Positions 1 through 14,485 of a stretch of DNA of 64,000 nucleotides are shown piece by piece. Within the stretch, counting starts at the first letter, position 1. The number at the start of each line of letters is the position of its first letter. The position numbers and the translations under genes are program-made. Origin of the DNA: Muricea muricata (taxonomy: Eukaryota > Cnidaria > Anthozoa > Malacalcyonacea > Plexauridae); the NCBI GenBank assembly GCA_963855995.1, contig OY979718.1, positions 48,147,559 through 48,211,558 on the forward strand. Reading direction: 5' to 3'. The notes beneath the pieces are model-generated. The model worked only from the letters and a program-made list of their open reading frames with translations, searched no databases and was not told the DNA's origin.

Positions 1-3000
1 TATTATGATAAAGAATGAATGAATTATATTCATTATTTCCTCTGGGTCCAGACCCGGCATACACACAATTCTGCAAATATCAATGAAATGAAAAGAAAGT
101 TATTTACAGACATACTGAAATTGCTTTTTATCGAATCAAAATGATTTAATCTTTACACAAAAATGTACATTAAATATACCTGCACGACTGTCCCATTGGA
201 TAATAATACAGATGCAGTCACCTCCACGTTCCGTCCAGCCGCTTTTCCTCCTGCCAAATATCGAGTTATAAAAATTGTAACATGTTCCAAAAGAATGAAT
301 CGTTCACTACTTTATATCAGCCGTCACATTTTAGGCCCATGTACACTACGTATTACGCTCGATTTTTGCGACATACGGAACGGATAAAACGAGTAGCAGT
401 AAAATTATTAACCGTTTGTGGGGTACCTGTTTACACAGTCCTTGTAATGATAAGAAGGACACGAGAGCTAGGTTCATCTGTGATGTGTCATGCGCATGCT
501 CTGACCAATTAAAAAATCAAAACTAAACCTTTAAACCTTATTTCCATAATGATCGTAAATGCCGTGAATATAGATATCCAGGTGACCGATGTGTACTATA
601 TGTACGCAGAAGCACATTTAATATGACTGATACAAAAGAAACAGGTATATTATTTAGATACTATATCGCATCGACGAAGATGACTTTGCTACTACAGTAA
701 ACGAACAAATGGAAACCAAGCTCAAGAAGCGGGAAAATCCAACGTTAATTGTCATGACAACCACACTGCCTAGGCGCGGATTACTAATAGCCAAGTGGGC
801 GATTCCACGGCGGGCCCCTACTTTTTGAAGCGCTCTTGCATGCACAGTTGTGTTTCTTGATTGACAACACTGAGTGGGCAAAGTCTGACAGTAGAGAGTT
901 TACAAATACGGGTGGCGTTATTTTGGTTATGAAATTTGCATCAATATCTGTGTATTTACTTCTAACTAATGTATATATGTGTTGCTTTGCAAGAGCACAG
1001 TCTATCTTGACAAGCAGAAAAGATATGATAAAAAGTACGGAAACCATGCATAGCTGATCATGTCAACTATATTTTCATGTACATATTTTAAATATCAATG
1101 CTGGTTTGTACGTTCAAAACCATCCAACCACAAAATGAACAAGACTATTATCTCAGTGTTGCATAATGGTAGCAGATTTAACCGAAACTATGTATACTAT
1201 ACCTTTTTCAAACTCCCCTCTCTCCAACGTAATGAAAACATCATTCCTGATGTCACCTGTATTAAAAGATTTCATAAATAAAGTGATCGGGAACCACATT
1301 TAAACGGGTACTAACCAACTTAGATTTCCTCATTTCCTACAAGATACTTTATGATTCTCAATGTGACTGGAACTCCAAAACTAGTTTGAACAGCACTCGA
1401 TACGTCGAAACAATAACAAGATAATAAATGATTTTTTACGTATTTTGATATTATGTTACTCAGGTGAATGTCATCTTTGTTGTGTTACTCTGAGTTTATA
1501 TCCACATGTCCATTTCAAGTCTGTTCGAGTATGTGATATTTCGGAGATTACTTTAGTAGTTCCTTCGACACTATTTTGATAACACTTCAAATTGCATTGA
1601 TATCCAAGGAACTGGACTCAGATCCGTCATATCACATTCTCGAACTGACTTGACTGCGTAGCTCAGTTGGTAGAGCACTGAGGGCTAGCATTCCACAGGT
1701 CGTAGCTTCAATCGACGTCGTAGTCAGGCAATTTGCCCGGTGTGGCTATGAACCCAGAGTATGATACCAACTGACAAACATCAACTGAAGACAATCAATG
1801 TCAAAGTTTCTGTACCTGGTAATATCACTTGTGGGAATCCTAACTTTCGTGTAACACAAATATCTGCTGGTATCCATAGAGGATTTGCTCCAATAATCTG
1901 AAAAACAAAACAATTATTATCATATGCAAAACCTGTTGGATGGCAATGCTACACAGATCAAGGTCAAAACTAGCCCTTTTTGCCCACTAATTTCCTTTGA
2001 AATCAGCCTTAAGCCAGTTTTGGGCCTTGTAGATAGTCTAACAGCCAGTAAATTTCCAACAAAAAAGACCGGCATGACAACATTTATTCGTAAATGTAAA
2101 TTGTGTATACATAAAAAAGGGAATAAAGACGAAAAAAAACACGAAAGGGCACACCGTTGACTTTGATATTCTTTTCACACGAGGATTGGCTTCGACAAAT
2201 ATTGAAAAGCTCTTACTATGGGAAAAGGTAAAGTGAGGGGTTTAACCACTTAGTCACTGAAAAAGCCCCAATAATAAAGATTCACTAAACGTTTAGGGTT
2301 AGTAAGAAGTGATGTTAATACATACTGAAAACACTGAAATAAATACAAACTAAACACTATCTTACACGATCTCTATCTCCATTGAATACCTTCAACGAAA
2401 CATTCATGCCTAAAAAATACATATTTTCATTCAGTTATTATATATTGACTAGCTCAGCTGTATGTAGTTAAAAATATACAAGGATACATGGATATGCTGG
2501 AACATTAAAAGTGAAAGGGAGACAGGACAAAACTTTCTTCAAATTGAATAAAGAAAAACAAATGATTTGCAAAATTTCCCATTTTCTTCCTAATTTAGCA
2601 AAGAGAATAACAAAAGCAAATCAACATAACCACACAGTGTGACCATATATGTATTTTTTACCAAGGCTGCTTAAATCTGGTCGAATTGACCCCTCCTGTT
2701 CTGGGACTGTCAAGCGCATCCGAGCAAATTCTTGCGCTAGATCTGGTCATACTGTAGCTAAGTACCGTACCATTCTCTTAAACTACACCACATCTTAGAA
2801 ACAAAGCGTCCTTGCGTAATCGGCCTTCCTGCGTGATTCTTTTAATGCTTAGAAACTGTTATGATTTAGAAACCGCCACAAATCTAGCACATACTCATTC
2901 CTTCAGCAGCAGAAGAAGTTGAGCTTTTGTTAAGTGATTTTCGAATTAACTCTTCATGCATGCCGTTGAAGTTGGCTTCATTTGTACATCTAAATAAAGA

Positions 3001-6000
3001 AAAATACAAACTGCACGCTGTGCACAGGAGCCATATTGTACCTTAAACCTTTGACGAAATAAAACACTTATGCTCCAGTCATTTTACATCCTTCCCTCTC
3101 CCCTACCCCCCCCCCCCCCAACTCGGAGCATTCACTCGGCGTTTTGGGCGAGGGACTTTCTTAAGCAAACTTCCCCACAAAAGGACTTTGCTAAAAACCT
3201 CGAAGTTCTTCATAATGATTTTTTCAAAGTCGAATATTATTATTATAGTATTTTGTTATGTTGCCTAGCATTACTGTTAGTTTGTAGAACATTCTTTTAC
3301 GAATCGCAGAAATATTGCCTTTGATTTAAACCATGATTTTTCTCAATTTCCAAACTTTATTAAAATGCCGCAGCCAACATGTGATTATGGCAAAATGAAA
3401 ATCGATGCTTAATCCTCATTCGACTGTGCACCATTCTCAATAGCGAACTGAACAGAAACCATTTTGCAATCAAAAGAAATAGCGCAGCCATTTTATGTGT
3501 AACATCCTCTTTGACGTTCAGAGTTTAATGCAAATGCATTTCATTTTGCTTGTCTTAGGATTTGAGCATTTTTGAAGTATAAATAAAAACCTTTATTTCT
3601 CTGTCGTATCCAAAGGAAAATAGCGGATATTTACAGGGAGGCTAGGCAACATTGCCAATTTCTCGCTTTATCAATTCGTTTGACTGTATTTGGAACAAAA
3701 GTGATTTAATTTGTAAGAGTGACATTTCTTCTGAAATACACTACATATACAGTATTTGGAAGACATTGGCACTTACAGTAGTAGCGTTGTTTTGACACTT
3801 TAACTACGCACATACCCCACAATATGCTATACTGTTAGTCTTTTACTGTGTCGTGCCTTAGGAGCAACCCTTGGAAAAATATTATTCTTCCTCAGGAAAA
3901 TTTCGTTTTCATTAGGAATATATCTATCACGGTAATAATACGAAAGACGAATGAAGACAAAGACGTTATTGACAAGTTTTGGTTTGATATATAGTTCGAT
4001 GGTTTTCACCGAGTGTGCATAAATCATACGCTCAAAAACCTATCAACTTTGCAGGTTCATTGTCAGACTCACATATGGACGTCAGTTACAGTTATACACA
4101 TGTTTGTCTAAGATCTACCTCAATCCTTACAATACTCACGGGAAAAGAGGAACAAAAAAAGGTCTATCTTCTCCAAAATGATCGGCGTTTTGATCTATGT
4201 TATCTTGCACACTGAACACTAGAACAGAAGCAGACAGTATATAGCCTGAAATTGTAGCAAGTAAGAACGTGTACCAATGTACGCGTAAAACTGCGAAAAT
4301 ACTTCAAACATCAGCTAAATATCTTACATGTAGTTAAGGACAACATTTATATTTATTCTAATTAAGGTTGCCTTTGAGCACGCAAGGGATGATGATAAAT
4401 ACTATTTATTTAGGCCCTGATACTTTGAAATTGAATCCTGGAAACTACCTTTGCCGTCGATGCTGTTTCAAAGAAATAATTCCGAGTTTAGAGGTGAAAA
4501 AAGGCCATCATCCCTTGCGCGCTCGTAGTTTACGGTTTACGCTTTTAGAAGGGCAGCCTTTATCAAATTAGCTGTATACAATACCTCCACAAGCAAATGG
4601 TCGTCGAAAACTAGAAATATGTTTCTTTTTCTGCGACTGTTCAGTATGCATTTGCCCTAAATGTAAAAACAATTATGCTAAATGTACAGTGTATACGTAT
4701 AGTCAGAAGCTGCACTCTACATGAACTGAGAATCCCAATGATGCAGTTAATCTAATAGATTTATACCTGTTCTAACAACATGGCAGATAACAAATAAGTC
4801 CGTAGCGAAGGATTTTCTACCAAGATCCTGTAAAAATAACACTTGTTGCAGATTTTCAAATTCTAATTAAACAAATCACATTAAAAAAGTTAGAGCAAAG
4901 CGCAAAAAAATATACTGATGTTAAGCTCGCCAGCCGTATTAATGGGCTATTTTTTAATGGCAATGGCCTGCGTTTTTCGGAGGCAAAAAAGTGACCGTCA
5001 TTTTGTGACCGTTAAAATGATGTGAGTGTAAGGCAGGGTTACATTGTAAAGCAGGATGACACAACCCAGGAGCATGAGCATACTTGTTCATATCGCGATT
5101 TCACCCCTCCCCCTGTTCAATTAAAATCGCTATTCTTTAATTACTGTACAACGTTTTAAAAAGTCCGCCGAACCTGCATGGTGTCTGCTATAAATACATT
5201 CATATAACATACCGTGAAAAGTGTTTTGGTTTTGTCAGAGCTGAGATTTTCAGCGACATCAGGTAAAGCCTCTTTGTCCAAATGCATTACGAATCTGTCA
5301 CTTTAAAACGAAAATTTTGATAATTTTATTTAAACATAGAAGTTTGCACCAAATTTAATCCCAGTTAACCGGACATAAATCGTATGTCTAATTGCGAGTT
5401 TGAAAATAGCACCAAACGTTAAAATACGAAATACAAGCATAAGAGAGGAGGTTATTTTCTTTGTTTTATTGAAGTTTTATATTCTTTGTTGTTTTTCTAG
5501 GCATCTTTTTCCCGTCGTTTTTGTCTGATGCCCGCAAGGCATTCTGCTAAAATGTACTGACATTTTTTCGTTATGGTTAATTGTAAATTTTTACTTAAAA
5601 CCTTCAATTTAGGTTCAAAGTTGGGTAGCTACACTGTATTTGTTTAGCTGCTGACAATTTTATATAAATTAGCAACGCTTGATCTCTAAATTCAAATATA
5701 AACCTTCCAAAAGTACTTTATAAAACAAACGATGCATGGTTTAGACAGTATAATGTTCATTTTATACGGGTACTAGCATGTACTAAGAGCTAAAATGCAG
5801 TTTGGATTACTTGAATTTGTCAATTAGCGCCCTTCACTTGGGGTCGGGCCCCACTGTCGTTCTCTTAATGCACGACTGCATTGTAATCTGAAAATTATCA
5901 TACCTCAAGAACTTTTCATTTTCACTATCAAATAAAGAAAAGAAGACTTCTAAATGATCCTCAGTATTGCAAACGAACGTCTTCACTGATAGTAAAATAT

Positions 6001-9000
6001 GTCGATGAGCTTTCACGATCGATAATGATGAACTGTGCATCGTTACTTGTCTTTCCTGTTAAATACGAAATAAACTGAAATAAATGTCTTGTCAATAAGA
6101 CGATGAACATGCAATGCTCTAATCTTAGCAAATCAACCTGTGTAATTACAGTCACGTGATACGTTTAGCGGTTGGTGATCAACTCCAAAATGAAACCACA
6201 GTAATCGGATATAGTTAAGTATTACTCAGAGGTATTGACTTTCTGTTTGGCCACAATTTAACCATACAACGATTATTTCCACAAAGCGGCTATACATTTA
6301 TGTGCAAAGTTAATCACCAAGCGTTGTCCTGTGTAAAAGTTAGTAAAACTCACCTATATAACAATTGTTAAGTTATTAATTAATCTGAGGAATCAGATAC
6401 CCTAAAGGTATATACTAGCTTGAAACGATATACTCTGCATTAATTTAAATATCACCAAAACCCCTTTGAGCTTTGCCTTCAACAAGATTATCGTAAGATA
6501 TTTCATCCAGTAGTTTAGCACTTACAATTTTCCCACTTTCTTTTAAACTGCGTTGGTGCTAAAATTGAAAAGAAGTTCAGTACGAGAGTAAATATTCTCA
6601 GTTGATGAGTGACAGGTTGAACGAAACCAAGCATGTCTTTTTTTTTCACATGCATGCACAATAAATGAGAAACCTTGCAAATAATATATTACTTCTAACA
6701 CTACATCTAAAGAAATGTCGAGCCGCTGATCTCATGTGCAAGGAATGCTACGGTTCATGCTGCCAATCTGCTCTCGCCCAATGGGATAAAAGAATACAAG
6801 ACCTTGCATACTTGGTATACAATCAAAATTACGTTCGGTCTCGCCCTATGGAAACAATAAAGTACACTCACAATTTTGTACAGCTCAACAACACTAGTGT
6901 GATCAACATCAACTGCCACGCCATCTAATCGAGGTACAAGATCCAAATGCATTTGACTAAAAAATGTATGACATCAATAAATAAATCTTAATTTAAACAC
7001 TAAAGTCAGGGCGAAGCCAGTCCGATAATTTGGTAGTGCTATGCAAAATTTTCAACCATTATTCATTTCTTTAGACGTCGGCTTGAGCACATTGTGAGGC
7101 TCGCTTCGCTACTGACTGACGTTACGAACTTAAAAACGTCGAATATCGTCGAACGTTGTAAATACTCAGACCATTAGCCACTTCAAACATCTTGAATATA
7201 ATTCAAGCAGTATGTGCACTGTGTAGTTATTTTAATATTTGACTAGGATGTTATGTATACGCATAGGAGGCCAACATGCAATACCTGTTCCAAAAGTCTA
7301 TCTTGGACGTCATTTCAGCTTTTAACTCAATAATCAAAGCCTAAAAACAACAAACGTTATCATTGCTAATTGAGCTCCAAACAAATTTCCCAAAAAATCT
7401 ATATTATACCTACGAACCTGAGTAAGAACACCGGACAAAATTTTCAGGCGAACATTTACCAGATGATCCATAATCTTCTTCATTTCAAGGAACTTTGTTT
7501 CATTGTTATTCTGCAAGGGAATAATTTTATTAGTAAAACGTTTTGCTGGTTCACCGAGCAAAACCCCAAGTGCCCATTTAAACTTCGTGTACTTATACTA
7601 TATACTTAACAATTACGTTACAAGCTCGAGATTTCTAGGCGGTGATAGCTGATGAAGGCGAAGCCCAAGTCAGCTACCCCAACAGAGAAATTGGAAGCGA
7701 GTAATCTAATTGTTTTAGTAGAATTTAGTAGAAACACAAAAAAGATTTTTAAGCTATTTTGTTGAAAATAATACTGCAAATTGTCATTGAAGTGAAAAAA
7801 ATATATACCACGAAAATTATTGTTTTGCTACTTGCTATCTGTCGAAGAATAGAGTACCCAAGCGAGCAGGGTAGCCAATCAAGTGATTAGTACTATGTAG
7901 TAGTAGGACCATACTAAGTATACTGTTGCAAAAGCTGTAATTTGATAAGCCACTCTACTTAGAAAAAAGTCTTTTTTGGCACATTTTTTGACAATTTTTT
8001 AGCACATAAATTATTGAATGCTTTTAATTTCGATTCAGGATTCAACCTCATCAATTATCACGTCAGAAATCGACAGCGAAAAATTGAATTGTTAACTACA
8101 CAATCATACATATATACTGCAAGTTTAAACCTAAAATAATCATATACATAGTGTGCACGTATAGTCACATATAGTTAAACTGGCGTGTATTTTTACCACA
8201 AATAGATTCTTCCACAGCTCCAACCATTCGCGTAATACGGCAGTTACTTCTTTAATTATTGCGTCTCCTCGGGGAGTTATTATCTCAAGTGCCGTTCTAG
8301 TAACAAAGATATTAAGGTTACCATTACTTTAAAACTGTATGTAATAGTTTTATGAGAATCTTTACCATGCAAATTGAGTGCGCTGGCAATTAGTTTTTTA
8401 AAGCATTCGAACTTCGAACTTAGAATACGAATAGAGAATTCGAACTTAATGCGTTGTCGTATCATCTCCTCGCAAGCTCTTACCCAAACGGACAATGGTT
8501 TCCTTAAGCAAAGCATTCTAATTGTTTATTGGTCAAATGAAACTAAAAAGAGCCACTGATAATTACTCTTCCGTGTAATGCGTGTTCGATTCGGATTCTG
8601 TATACGCCAAAACAACTAATGCAGAAAAAACACCTTACCCTGAATTTTCTACATCACATTCCTTTAACTGTACGAACGATGCTGGAAATATTCCCTGTAA
8701 AAAAACATCTTTTACATTAACCCAAGTTTATGTAGTATCCATGTATAACATAGATTTTCACATTTTCCCAGTGCATACAATTATTCCAGGCTAAATACAG
8801 CCAGGTGAGAGTAGGCTATTTTTTCCCGAATCGATCTGTGGGCGAATAACTTGACAAAGGGATAACTCTTCAGATTAGGCCAAGTTTAAATACAGTAACA
8901 TTTGAAATATACATACTGGAAACATGACATCACAGTGGCGCATTGTTCAGTTTATTCATAAAAGAGGAGAGCTGGCGAGTACATGCTAACACACAATACT

Positions 9001-12000
9001 TTTAAATATCTCAATGTACCTTCACAGCTTTATTTTTGAGACAACAACCTCTGTACCACCCTATATATTAACAAACAAATTACACCAGCGATACACATAT
9101 TTCCTATATGGATGAACTTGGGCAAACTTGTTTAGGGGAACTTGTTTCATTTACGCGCCCTGTTGCGCGTATGAAAACGGGACAGACACGTTATTTACTC
9201 GCGTGACAATAGTGATACACAGTTTAAAAAGTTCGTCTTAAATCAAATATAATAAAATTGGGTCGCACGGTCAATAATATCGATAAATAACTAGCGTCGG
9301 CAGAAAAATTTATGGTCGGTCGGAGAAGCCATGGGATCGGCCAGCGCGTTCTTGGTTCTGATTGGTTATTGGAGTTTATTCATTTATGCTTCTTCTGACA
9401 AGTATATTGGCTGAAATAACTCTACTTTTCAAAACTGTTGAATGGTTTTCAATTATGGAGTTTAATAAGTACACAAACAACTAGCAGAATATTTTTAGCT
9501 CTTTTAGTAGGTAGAAGATGGCAAGAAATGAAAAATGAGTAATTTCCTATATCATGTGGGTAAAACTCCAATCATGTCATTACTCATTAAAATGTTCTCT
9601 AAGCTCTTTCTGAAGTGGATTCACAATTAAAAGGATGGAAAGTAAAGCCGCTACTTCGATAATTTCTGTTAATTTGAAATAACCACGAAATCTGGGTATT
9701 TTGGGATCACGTGACCGGCCGATCCCAAGGCTGTTTCCACAGCAAGGGAAATGCTCTGGGAACAAGTTTGGAATAGAATAAAAATACAGTGTGTGCACAT
9801 GCATTGATTTTATGTGTTAAAAGACATACTCAGAAATTATTGTCATTGAGGAATTTCAAGTCTCGCACCTGCAGATGGCATTTCTGCGGGATTGGAAAAT
9901 ATTCAATACATAAATATGTTAAGGACAAGTTTTTAATCGCTTTCCCCAGGCACAGTCATTGTCCAGTCCCGAACTCTAAGCGCACTAATTATATTCAATA
10001 TTATTACTCAAGAAGCGCGCAGGGATGGCGATAGATTTATTATCGAGGTGGGACTATTCACTTAGGTAGTACCAGTGTAGTACTACATGTAGTACTCATT
10101 GTTCTTTCCTGCCTCAAAGGGTTTTCAAGAGGTTTTCAATTCCTTAGGCCTAGAACCTGTTACCTGTACGAATTAAAGTTGAATCGGCCGGTTAGCCGGA
10201 TGATGAAAGAAACGTTATTGTAAAACAAAATATTAGAGTAGTGATGATATTATGCTGTGGCGCCACAACGTTATTACCACATTAAGTGCTGAACAAACGT
10301 CTTGTGACGATAGGAAATTTTAATTTCCTGAATTTCAATTTATTCAATAAATCGTGTTTAACTATTTACCACTGATCTATGGTCGGTTGCACGCCAGCCT
10401 AGACACTCCATCTGCTATAGCAGTTGCGCCAGCTTCATTCTATTATACAAGTCATCGCTGTAAATTCTCTACTACATGCAAGCAAATCCAAAGTAAAGTG
10501 AATCTTTTAAATTTAAACAATCCCAGAAACGCAACCGGCATCATGAAGTACTAAATCTTTTGCTTTACGTTACCGCATGGGTTGGGCTTGGAGAAGCTGA
10601 TATATTCTCATATCTCCAGACATCATCTGTCAATATATAAAAGTCCGTGTCGATGCACAAGGCAAACAAACAAGCTCTTCAATACCATATATAGTTTAGG
10701 GAGTGTTAAGAAGTTAGAGTACTTCATACATCATCAGCATCACTAGGGACAAACAAGTGCGTGGAATAATTACGCAGAAAAGATGGTCGATGAGCTCAGT
10801 AATAATAAAGCACTCTATAAGACTATAACTGAAAACTACAGGAAGTTTCATTTCGTTGCTACTCCTCTAAAAGAATTTTTCAACAAGAATGCCTGACAGT
10901 TTGTGTATTGATACATACACCACAGCCTCTATTAGGCGTACTAACATACCAAAACTCAAAACCGCAAAACCTTGACTACTAGGGATGATTTCAAAAGAAA
11001 TTCGTCGAGCAGAGTCCGAATGTATGAATATAAACCCCTCTCCACAATTAACATAAAAGTTTCAACCCTGCTCACATACGTACATAACCAATTTCAACCG
11101 AAATTTTGCGTTTTCAGTGAATGTTGTTTCTAGCCTGTGCACAGACAGGCTAGTTGTTTGCGTGTATAGTTTGAAATGAGCCGGCGTACATCTCACGGTG
11201 ACTACATCAATACTTAATATGGCAATGTGCTCAATCTTGCATCAGTGTTGATCACCAGCCTACCACCTGATGTTCTGATGTTCCATTGCGATGCCGGGCG
11301 CCGCCGCAAATTTAGAAACTGTAGAAAGACGGTAGCATCTTCGATAGTAGGTTATCAGTATAGTATAACTATATATCTAATTCACTTTCCTTATGCATGT
11401 GTTTTAAATTTATCGTAAATATTTTAAAAAAGGAATGCGTTATACAATGGAGAAAAAAATTGACCGACATTAACTCCCCATATAACGTACGTAAGATATC
11501 ACGCCCCTACACCATCGAAGACGAAAGATCGCTCAAGATTTTCCGTTAAAAAAGTATTTAAACTATTACAGCAAAAGGACTGGAAATAGACATCGTTTGC
11601 CATCAAAAGATGCCGCTGATTTATAAATCAGACTTCCGCAGACTACATCAAACGCCGGAAATGAGACTGGCTGATTGTCTTGACAGCCTAGATAGGGAAA
11701 GCACCGCGTTTGACGAAAAATAATGGCGGTGTCTTTTTACCGTGATCTTTTGCGAGAAGTATAGTTTTTAGTTTATACGTTTGTAACTAAAAGCTGTTTT
11801 TGTACTGGGTGGTACTTTTCCTTGTTTGAGTTCAGTAAAGTGAAACTGATGGGAAAGAAGAAGAAAGAAGATTTCGCTCCACGTGAATAATTTCATCTAT
11901 AAGGCGGGAAAACGGCTTTTAATAACTGCACTCTGCATTGAGTTCAGTATAAATATGAATAGATATCCATATATTATTTCTATGATCAGTCAATGTTTCT

Positions 12001-13932
12001 AGATCTTTCCACACTCGTGCATCTGTGCTCATAATGTGCTGCACGTTATCTGAATATCAATGTCCGTACACTACACGCAAAAAACACAGAATATTGATGG
12101 TCATTAATGAGTACTACTCCTATGTTTTTCATATAAATTCACATTACATCCATGTTACACAGAAAAATGTTAAAGCTTGTTTAAAACTGTTAACTATATT
12201 TTAACTACCCATTTTGTAGTTAAATACAGTAAACTATCAAATGAGACGGTCTGACTGCTTAATCTTCTGAATAACTATTGTTAAATAGCAGTTAACTTAA
12301 TTGGTTTGTCCTTTCACTGTAGTTGATTAATATAATAACTACTTTTTGAGTTTTTCTATACAACTGGCCTCTGCTCTACACAATGCTTATTAAAAGGCAT
12401 AGAGATAAAATGACCTTATACACAGTGGTGTTTTATCACACTTATTACAATTTAATCAGTAAATATATAGATTGGCTGGTTACTTTTACAAGATAGTGTG
12501 ATTAGGTATTACAAGGGCCCGAAATAGGTTTTGCACTATTTTTTACCATGAGAAACAGGATACAAATGGAGGTAAATAAACAGTACTTGGAATTTCTTAA
12601 AGCAGTAGCAAGCAAAGCAAATATTATTTATTTTTTTATTCATTTTAAATAAAATATATCTATTTTGTTTATTTTTTAATTTTAAAAGTGCTACATAAAC
12701 TAAATCACCATAAACGATCACTATTTAAAAAAACTGTGCAACACCATATGGTTAAACATATAATTGATGGGACATGGGTTCATCCTACTATAAAATTAAA
12801 CAAAAACCTACTAGCAGAATTGGAGAAATGAAAAAATATGCAAGGGCTACACCATATATACTGTATATAATATAGGTAAGTTTACAATCATTAAAAGAAA
12901 AATGATGTCTGCAAGATTGATATCAAATCATCATTTCATAACTGCCAACTTCTAATTATCATTTAATATTTTCTCATCAGCCAAAAATACTTCATATTCT
13001 GAGGTAAATGTTAACCCTGGAAGTCCAACCCTGTATAATTCAGCCATTTCCACATCCAAGACAAGCACATTTTCTATCCACATTTATCTTTTTGAACCTT
13101 TTCATACTTTCTAGTTCTCAGACCTTTCTAGTTCTTAGAGCTTTAATCACCAGCAGACATTATCCAGGCAGGAAGAATCAAAGGCCTATCCTTATGTATT
13201 ATTGTCAGTAGTGTAAACAATATAAATGGCTTAAAATCAAAGAATTTTTGATCAGGTTTCACAAAGATATATTAGCTTTTTAAAAAAGGCCTCTTTGACT
13301 TATTAAAAGGGGCAAAACAATTGTTTTTTAATCGTATTGTGTCTCTTCAGAACGTTTTATCTTAAATCTTCCTTTAAATATGCTTTGAACAGTGAGTATG
13401 GACTTTTCCAGCATGCATGAATTCCGATAGACGATTAAATACCTATTAGGCCAAAAATAAATGTAAGGTATTTTGTTTATATTCACCAAATATAAACTTG
13501 GAATTTCACGAGTTAGATACATTAAAGATCAAATACTTTATCAGAATATCCCAATATTAGCATAATGAGTAAGTTATTGGAATTATCAATTCCAAAACGC
13601 GCAAAAATGATAACAATGACATAGCACAAGTCAGTCGAAGTCACCGGCTGAGGTGAAATAATCGTGTGCTAATTCCGATCACAAATTTAATTGTTACATA
13701 CCTGCACACCCTTCAAATATTTGAACTGCATCACCAATATCCAGTTGGAGCCCATGGGTAACATTTCCATCAAAATTGTAGATCGCTGAGAAAGGGAAGC
13801 AAAAACTGATGAAGCGAGTCAATTCAATTATAATCAAGGATCCTCAAGGCCATAAAACGACTGTCAACATTTAAACGAAATATCGTTACCTATTCCGTAT
13901 TTTGCCCCTTCAGTAGGTTTCCAAGTCTCCAT
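1..13932 (-). CDS. DOCK3/4: DOCK3/4-type (DOCK-B) guanine nucleotide exchange factor, N-terminal part; runs off the left edge
   Basis: DOCK proteins activate Rac/Rap GTPases; the N-terminal SH3 region binds ELMO and DHR-1 binds phosphoinositides. Exons in coding order: 13890-13932, 13702-13785, 9020-9060, 8639-8694, 8197-8296, 7418-7510, 7285-7340, 6872-6956, 6526-6558, 5904-6055, 5213-5294, 4767-4827, 4585-4656, 4140-4218, 2895-2989, 2366-2409, 1816-1897, 1203-1256, 180-250, 1-70 (cut by the edge). All junctions have GT/AG ends and keep one frame (~484 codons). The start METWKPTEGAKYGIAIYNF opens an SH3 domain (residues ~8-70, with GWYRG and KGIFPASFVQLK). LDLVPR and VFFSLFD are seen in the helical part, RKLGFPQVILPGDIRND enters DHR-1 near residue 419, and NEYNSFILYHN matches the DHR-1 core. 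RKLGF and the EYxSFxLYHN form favour DOCK3/4 over DOCK1/2/5. The catalytic DHR-2 lies outside the window. The 33-nt exon 9 is the least certain exon. Confidence 0.93.
1652..1792 (+). repeat. tRNA-derived SINE-like copy
   Basis: A tRNA-like head at about 1652-1725 carries a perfect Pol III A box (TAGCTCAGTTGG) and a B-box-like TTCAATC, with 5' and 3' ends that pair as an acceptor stem with one mismatch. The anticodon arm is degraded, so it is not a working tRNA. A non-tRNA tail follows. It lies in a DOCK intron between coding exons 1203-1256 and 1816-1897. A decayed tRNA-Ala pseudogene is the alternative. Confidence 0.6.
3107..3120. repeat. Poly-C tract
   Basis: A C homopolymer of about 13 bases in a DOCK intron. 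A matching poly-G run lies near 15399-15409. No function is inferred. Confidence 0.8.
6526..6558 (-). other. 33-nt microexon of the DOCK gene
   Basis: This 11-codon exon reads HQRSLKESGKI. It is bounded by a pyrimidine-rich acceptor ending TTTTAG and a GTAAGT donor. It joins two phase-0 neighbours (…VVELYKI and ERQVTMHSS…) and fills the place where DOCK homologues carry a basic linker. Because it is phase 0 on both sides it could be skipped without breaking the frame. Confidence 0.75.
7622..7885. repeat. Dispersed repeat, family R1 (copy 1)
   Basis: The segment begins with CGAGATTTCTAGGCGGTGATAG and ends with TGCTATCTGTCGAAGAATAG plus an AGCGAG…AGGGTAGCC block. Diverged relatives lie at about 19826-19970 and 36592-36720. 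The two ends are weakly inverted relative to each other, so a small DNA-transposon remnant is possible. It is in a DOCK intron. Confidence 0.5.
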
Positions 13933-14485
13933 ATTTTCCCCCAGACCTTTATTTGACTGTTAGTTCCAGCATAGGTCTTCAATTAAGTATAGAAATAGAC
14001 AAATTTGTTTGCACTGCCACCAAAACCGCTTTGTGTATAGTTACTGTTCACATGTTGACATTCACGCCATTTCATTCCTAACTCTGAATATCTCTCGTCT
14101 TGCACAGTAATAATTAAACATAGCAAACAACTTGTTGTGTTTCTTTGTCCATAGCACTTTTTTATCACAAATATCTAATAAAGGCCAAGAAGGAAATATT
14201 CAATCCATAAAAATTCCTTCGTCTGCTAATATTTACCATATCGTATATTTAATTAATTGCTTTCCTGACCCCCGTCGACCATAGAAAGAATTTCTCCCCA
14301 CCCTGGAAGGTTAAAATATCTACGTAGTACGGACCAATACGGAAAATGAAGGGGAAAAGTGCAGTTCAAACGAATTTATTACAAGATATTAGACACGAGA
14401 TACGAAATTAAGGAGTATGTTTGAAGGTGCATTTATACGCTAATCAAAAGTGTTTCCGTGTTTTATGGCTCCACGAGCTTCCGTA

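Noticed and set aside
540-620. A DIYIHG-like minus-strand segment considered as the DOCK DHR-1 entry exon
   Set aside because: Its phase does not fit the neighbours; the segment 1203-1256 (GDIRNDVFITLERGEF) fits phase and family exactly.
1652-1725. A functional tRNA-Ala gene
   Set aside because: The A box is intact but the anticodon and T arms are mispaired, and a SINE-like tail follows.
9580-9804. Minus-strand frame with FRGYFKL considered as the second SH3 exon of DOCK
   Set aside because: It lacks splice sites in phase; 9020-9060 (WYRGCCLKNKAVK) fits phase and family.
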